Positions 5,971 to 7,755 of a DNA stretch of 7,755 nt are shown in pieces. Every line of letters starts with the position of its first letter. Position 1 is the stretch's first letter. Made by a program: the position numbers and the translations under genes. The notes beneath the pieces are model-generated. The model did no database searches. It was not told the origin of the DNA and saw nothing but the letters and a program-made list of their open reading frames with translations. Source of the DNA: an uncultured Bacteroidales bacterium (GTDB lineage Bacteria > Bacteroidota > Bacteroidia > Bacteroidales > Lentimicrobiaceae); the NCBI GenBank assembly GCA_937864935.1, contig CALMDN010000076.1:1-7755 (forward strand), written 5' to 3'.

Positions 5971-7755
5971 TTATTCACTGATTGACTGCATTCTACGTAG
6001 AAATGCGATTCTCCGTTCCGGAGTTGAAATGATGTATTGGTAGCCATCTTCTTCGGTCTCTCCCTTTACACTGCGTTTGTCTTCCTTGATGGCAGCAATG
6101 ATGTTGTTAAAGTCGTTGCTCGAGGAAATGGCCTGCATAATTCCATTACCATAGGTAAAAAAGTACCAGGTGTTCTGATCAGCTTCAATGTAGATGTTAA
6201 GGATGTCTCCTGTACGCCGTTTACCAATCTCAACATAGCCTTCCACCTGCCTGTTCACCAACTCTTTCTGAATACCGGCTATACCAAAGGTGCCCTTGCT
6301 GATGAATGATTTCAGATCAGGGTTCCAGGTCATTTTCAGGTTGGTAAGCAGAAGGCTCCGCGTGAGCTGAGGGGGCAAACGACGCACCTGGCCGGTTGTA
6401 TTCAGTTCTTCAAGCAATTCGCGGGCAGGCCCCTCTCCCAGAAGGTTGTACAGCATGGAAGCATAAGCCGGCGAATTCACCTCCGTCCCGTTCAGGTTGG
6501 CCTGTAACAGGCTTTCTCTCATGCGTGAGAATGCCTGGTCGGAAAAGAAAAAGTCAATTACCATCGAGAGGTTGAAGACCCCTGAGTCAACAACCGTAAA
6601 ATAATCGGTCTTTCCAAAGGTCTGCAGTTTTACCTGTCCCAGCCCGGCTCCGAGCTCAATGGAGCCATCCCCCGAAAGAATACATTGTTTTGTATTCAGT
6701 ATGAGCATATTGCCTGAAAGCTGCTTTCCGTCAAGCCTGTTATCGTCTGCGATTAAATAGGAAGCACTGCGCCTGTCGAAGGTAATGCTTCCACTGGCAG
6801 CTGCCACCAGGGTATCGCCAAATGCTTTCGGTTTCTCAAAAACTGCCGGGTAAATGCTGCCAAAGAAATCGGAATATACAATCGCTGCAAGTACCGGATC
6901 ACCAATACTGTCTTTCATCTGCATCTGAACCGGTAAGCGAAGACTGGCCGGGTTAAGGGCTGACCTGAACGAGACCCACGGACCATTGGCAGCCACACAC
7001 TCATTGGTTAAACGGTAGCCCCCGTCGAAAGTCAGGTAAGGCTCGTTGGCATTCAGTTCAATGTTACCGGTAAAGCTGAAGTGACTGCTCAGAGCAAACT
7101 CTTCCCCCTTCCCCAGTCTGGCCTTTCCCCTGGTAACCCCGGTATCATCTACCACAATCGGGCTGAAGAAAACAGGTTCCACATTTCCATCCTCATCTGT
7201 GTAATCAAGATAGCCCTCGGCAGAATAGTCTTTTCGCGAATTTACCTTCACAGAGGCATTGTATATCCGGTGAACCTTGTTCTTACGGTTGGCAATAATG
7301 GAGGCACCCTGCAGTGGCTGCATATTCCCATCAGAGAGAATGGTAACCTTACCATCGCCGGGGAATACAGCAACATCGGCAACACGGATCATCTTCACCT
7401 CCCGGGCGTTGATCTGATTTTCCTTCATGGCATAAGTGGCTTCCATGGCGAAGAACTGCAGGGAATCACGCAGGGGATCCGTGGACGTAAATTCTGAACC
7501 CGAAAAGTCGAAGTCAACAAGCTCTCTCAGGTCAGCAGTATCTGCAAGTGCGGCCCGCTGGGCCAGGCTGTTGGTAAGAAACAATTCGTTTGATCGCATC
7601 CGCCATTCCAGCTTATCCATAAAAGAAATGTATTTGCTGAGCGGCAGCTCAATGCGTACACTTTTTCCCGGAGTACCAAAAACACCGGTCTGCGTCTTGA
7701 AATCCACCTTTCCTGGATAGATGCGGGTTGTAAGCGACACTGTCGGCCTTTCGGG
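5971..7755 (-). CDS. Large uncharacterised Bacteroidota protein, C-terminal part
   Basis: The last 594 residues of a longer protein; the frame stays open to the right edge (PERPT precedes the GTG at 7740, which I therefore do not take as the start). I do not recognise a named domain. The sequence is rich in predicted beta strands, with many alternating polar/hydrophobic segments such as FSFTGNIELNANEPYLTFDGGYRL and CILSGDGSIELGAGLGQVKL. These are followed by a more helical stretch (SMLYNLLGEGPARELLEEL, then RRLPPQLTRSLLLTNL) and a final beta region (GTFGIAGIQKELVNRQVEGYVEIGKRRTGDILNIYIEADQNTWYFF). The C-terminus is charged (RRIAFLRRMQSISE). There are only two cysteines and no membrane segment in the visible part. 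The style suggests a secreted or periplasmic scaffold-like protein, but the N-terminus needed to test export is missing. I recall similar conserved C-termini in Bacteroidota hypothetical proteins, without function. It is probably co-transcribed with plsY. Confidence 0.82.
   Translation of the reverse strand, partial: PERPTVSLTTRIYPGKVDFKTQTGVFGTPGKSVRIELPLSKYISFMDKLEWRMRSNELFLTNSLAQRAALADTADLRELVDFDFSGSEFTSTDPLRDSLQFFAMEATYAMKENQINAREVKMIRVADVAVFPGDGKVTILSDGNMQPLQGASIIANRKNKVHRIYNASVKVNSRKDYSAEGYLDYTDEDGNVEPVFFSPIVVDDTGVTRGKARLGKGEEFALSSHFSFTGNIELNANEPYLTFDGGYRLTNECVAANGPWVSFRSALNPASLRLPVQMQMKDSIGDPVLAAIVYSDFFGSIYPAVFEKPKAFGDTLVAAASGSITFDRRSASYLIADDNRLDGKQLSGNMLILNTKQCILSGDGSIELGAGLGQVKLQTFGKTDYFTVVDSGVFNLSMVIDFFFSDQAFSRMRESLLQANLNGTEVNSPAYASMLYNLLGEGPARELLEELNTTGQVRRLPPQLTRSLLLTNLKMTWNPDLKSFISKGTFGIAGIQKELVNRQVEGYVEIGKRRTGDILNIYIEADQNTWYFFTYGNGIMQAISSSNDFNNIIAAIKEDKRSVKGETEEDGYQYIISTPERRIAFLRRMQSISE

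Noticed and set aside
5971..7740. GTG at 7740 as the start of the large gene
   Set aside because: The reading frame continues without a stop to position 7755; there is no signal peptide or promoter at this point, so the gene is more likely cut by the window.

Overview
The window looks like a stretch of a Bacteroidota chromosome, most likely Bacteroidales. Two promoters match the TTTG/TAnnTTTG consensus used by the primary sigma factor of that phylum. Start codons lack clear Shine-Dalgarno sequences. The cold-shock protein, beta clamp and ABC-F protein have Bacteroidota-like sequences by eye, and there is a Bacteroidota-style lipoprotein. Assignment below phylum level is inference. Nothing marks the window as mobile or foreign: I see no integrase, transposase, tRNA, rRNA or CRISPR repeats.

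Left half, + strand (1-3351). The window opens inside an ATP-type phosphoenolpyruvate carboxykinase gene (pckA, C-terminal 213 residues) that ends in a hairpin terminator. An 83-residue YkgJ-type cysteine-cluster protein follows. Next is a 63-residue cold-shock protein with its own well-matched promoter and a perfect-stem terminator, then a 628-residue Uup-type ABC-F ATPase with a TTG start and a promoter box almost touching the gene. The first three of these units look separately transcribed.

Convergence (3352-3401). A compact GC-rich hairpin with A and T tracts on its two sides can terminate transcription from both directions.

Right half, - strand (7755 down to 3402). In transcription order: the C-terminal 594 residues of a large protein I cannot assign, plsY (acyl-phosphate:glycerol-3-phosphate acyltransferase, phospholipid synthesis), dnaN (replication sliding clamp) and a small lipoprotein of unknown function. 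The large gene and plsY are 18 bases apart, and the gap is almost entirely a 17-base inverted repeat. The other two gaps are about 115 bases each and show no strong terminator, so one transcript down to the convergent terminator is possible, with internal promoters not excluded.

Most of the content is housekeeping: central carbon metabolism, RNA chaperoning, ribosome-associated or DNA-repair ATPase, membrane lipid synthesis and replication. I found no convincing new multi-gene system. The parts most worth following up are the two uncharacterised envelope-type proteins flanking plsY-dnaN, the inverted repeat at the plsY start, and the very short leader plus TTG start of the ABC-F gene.
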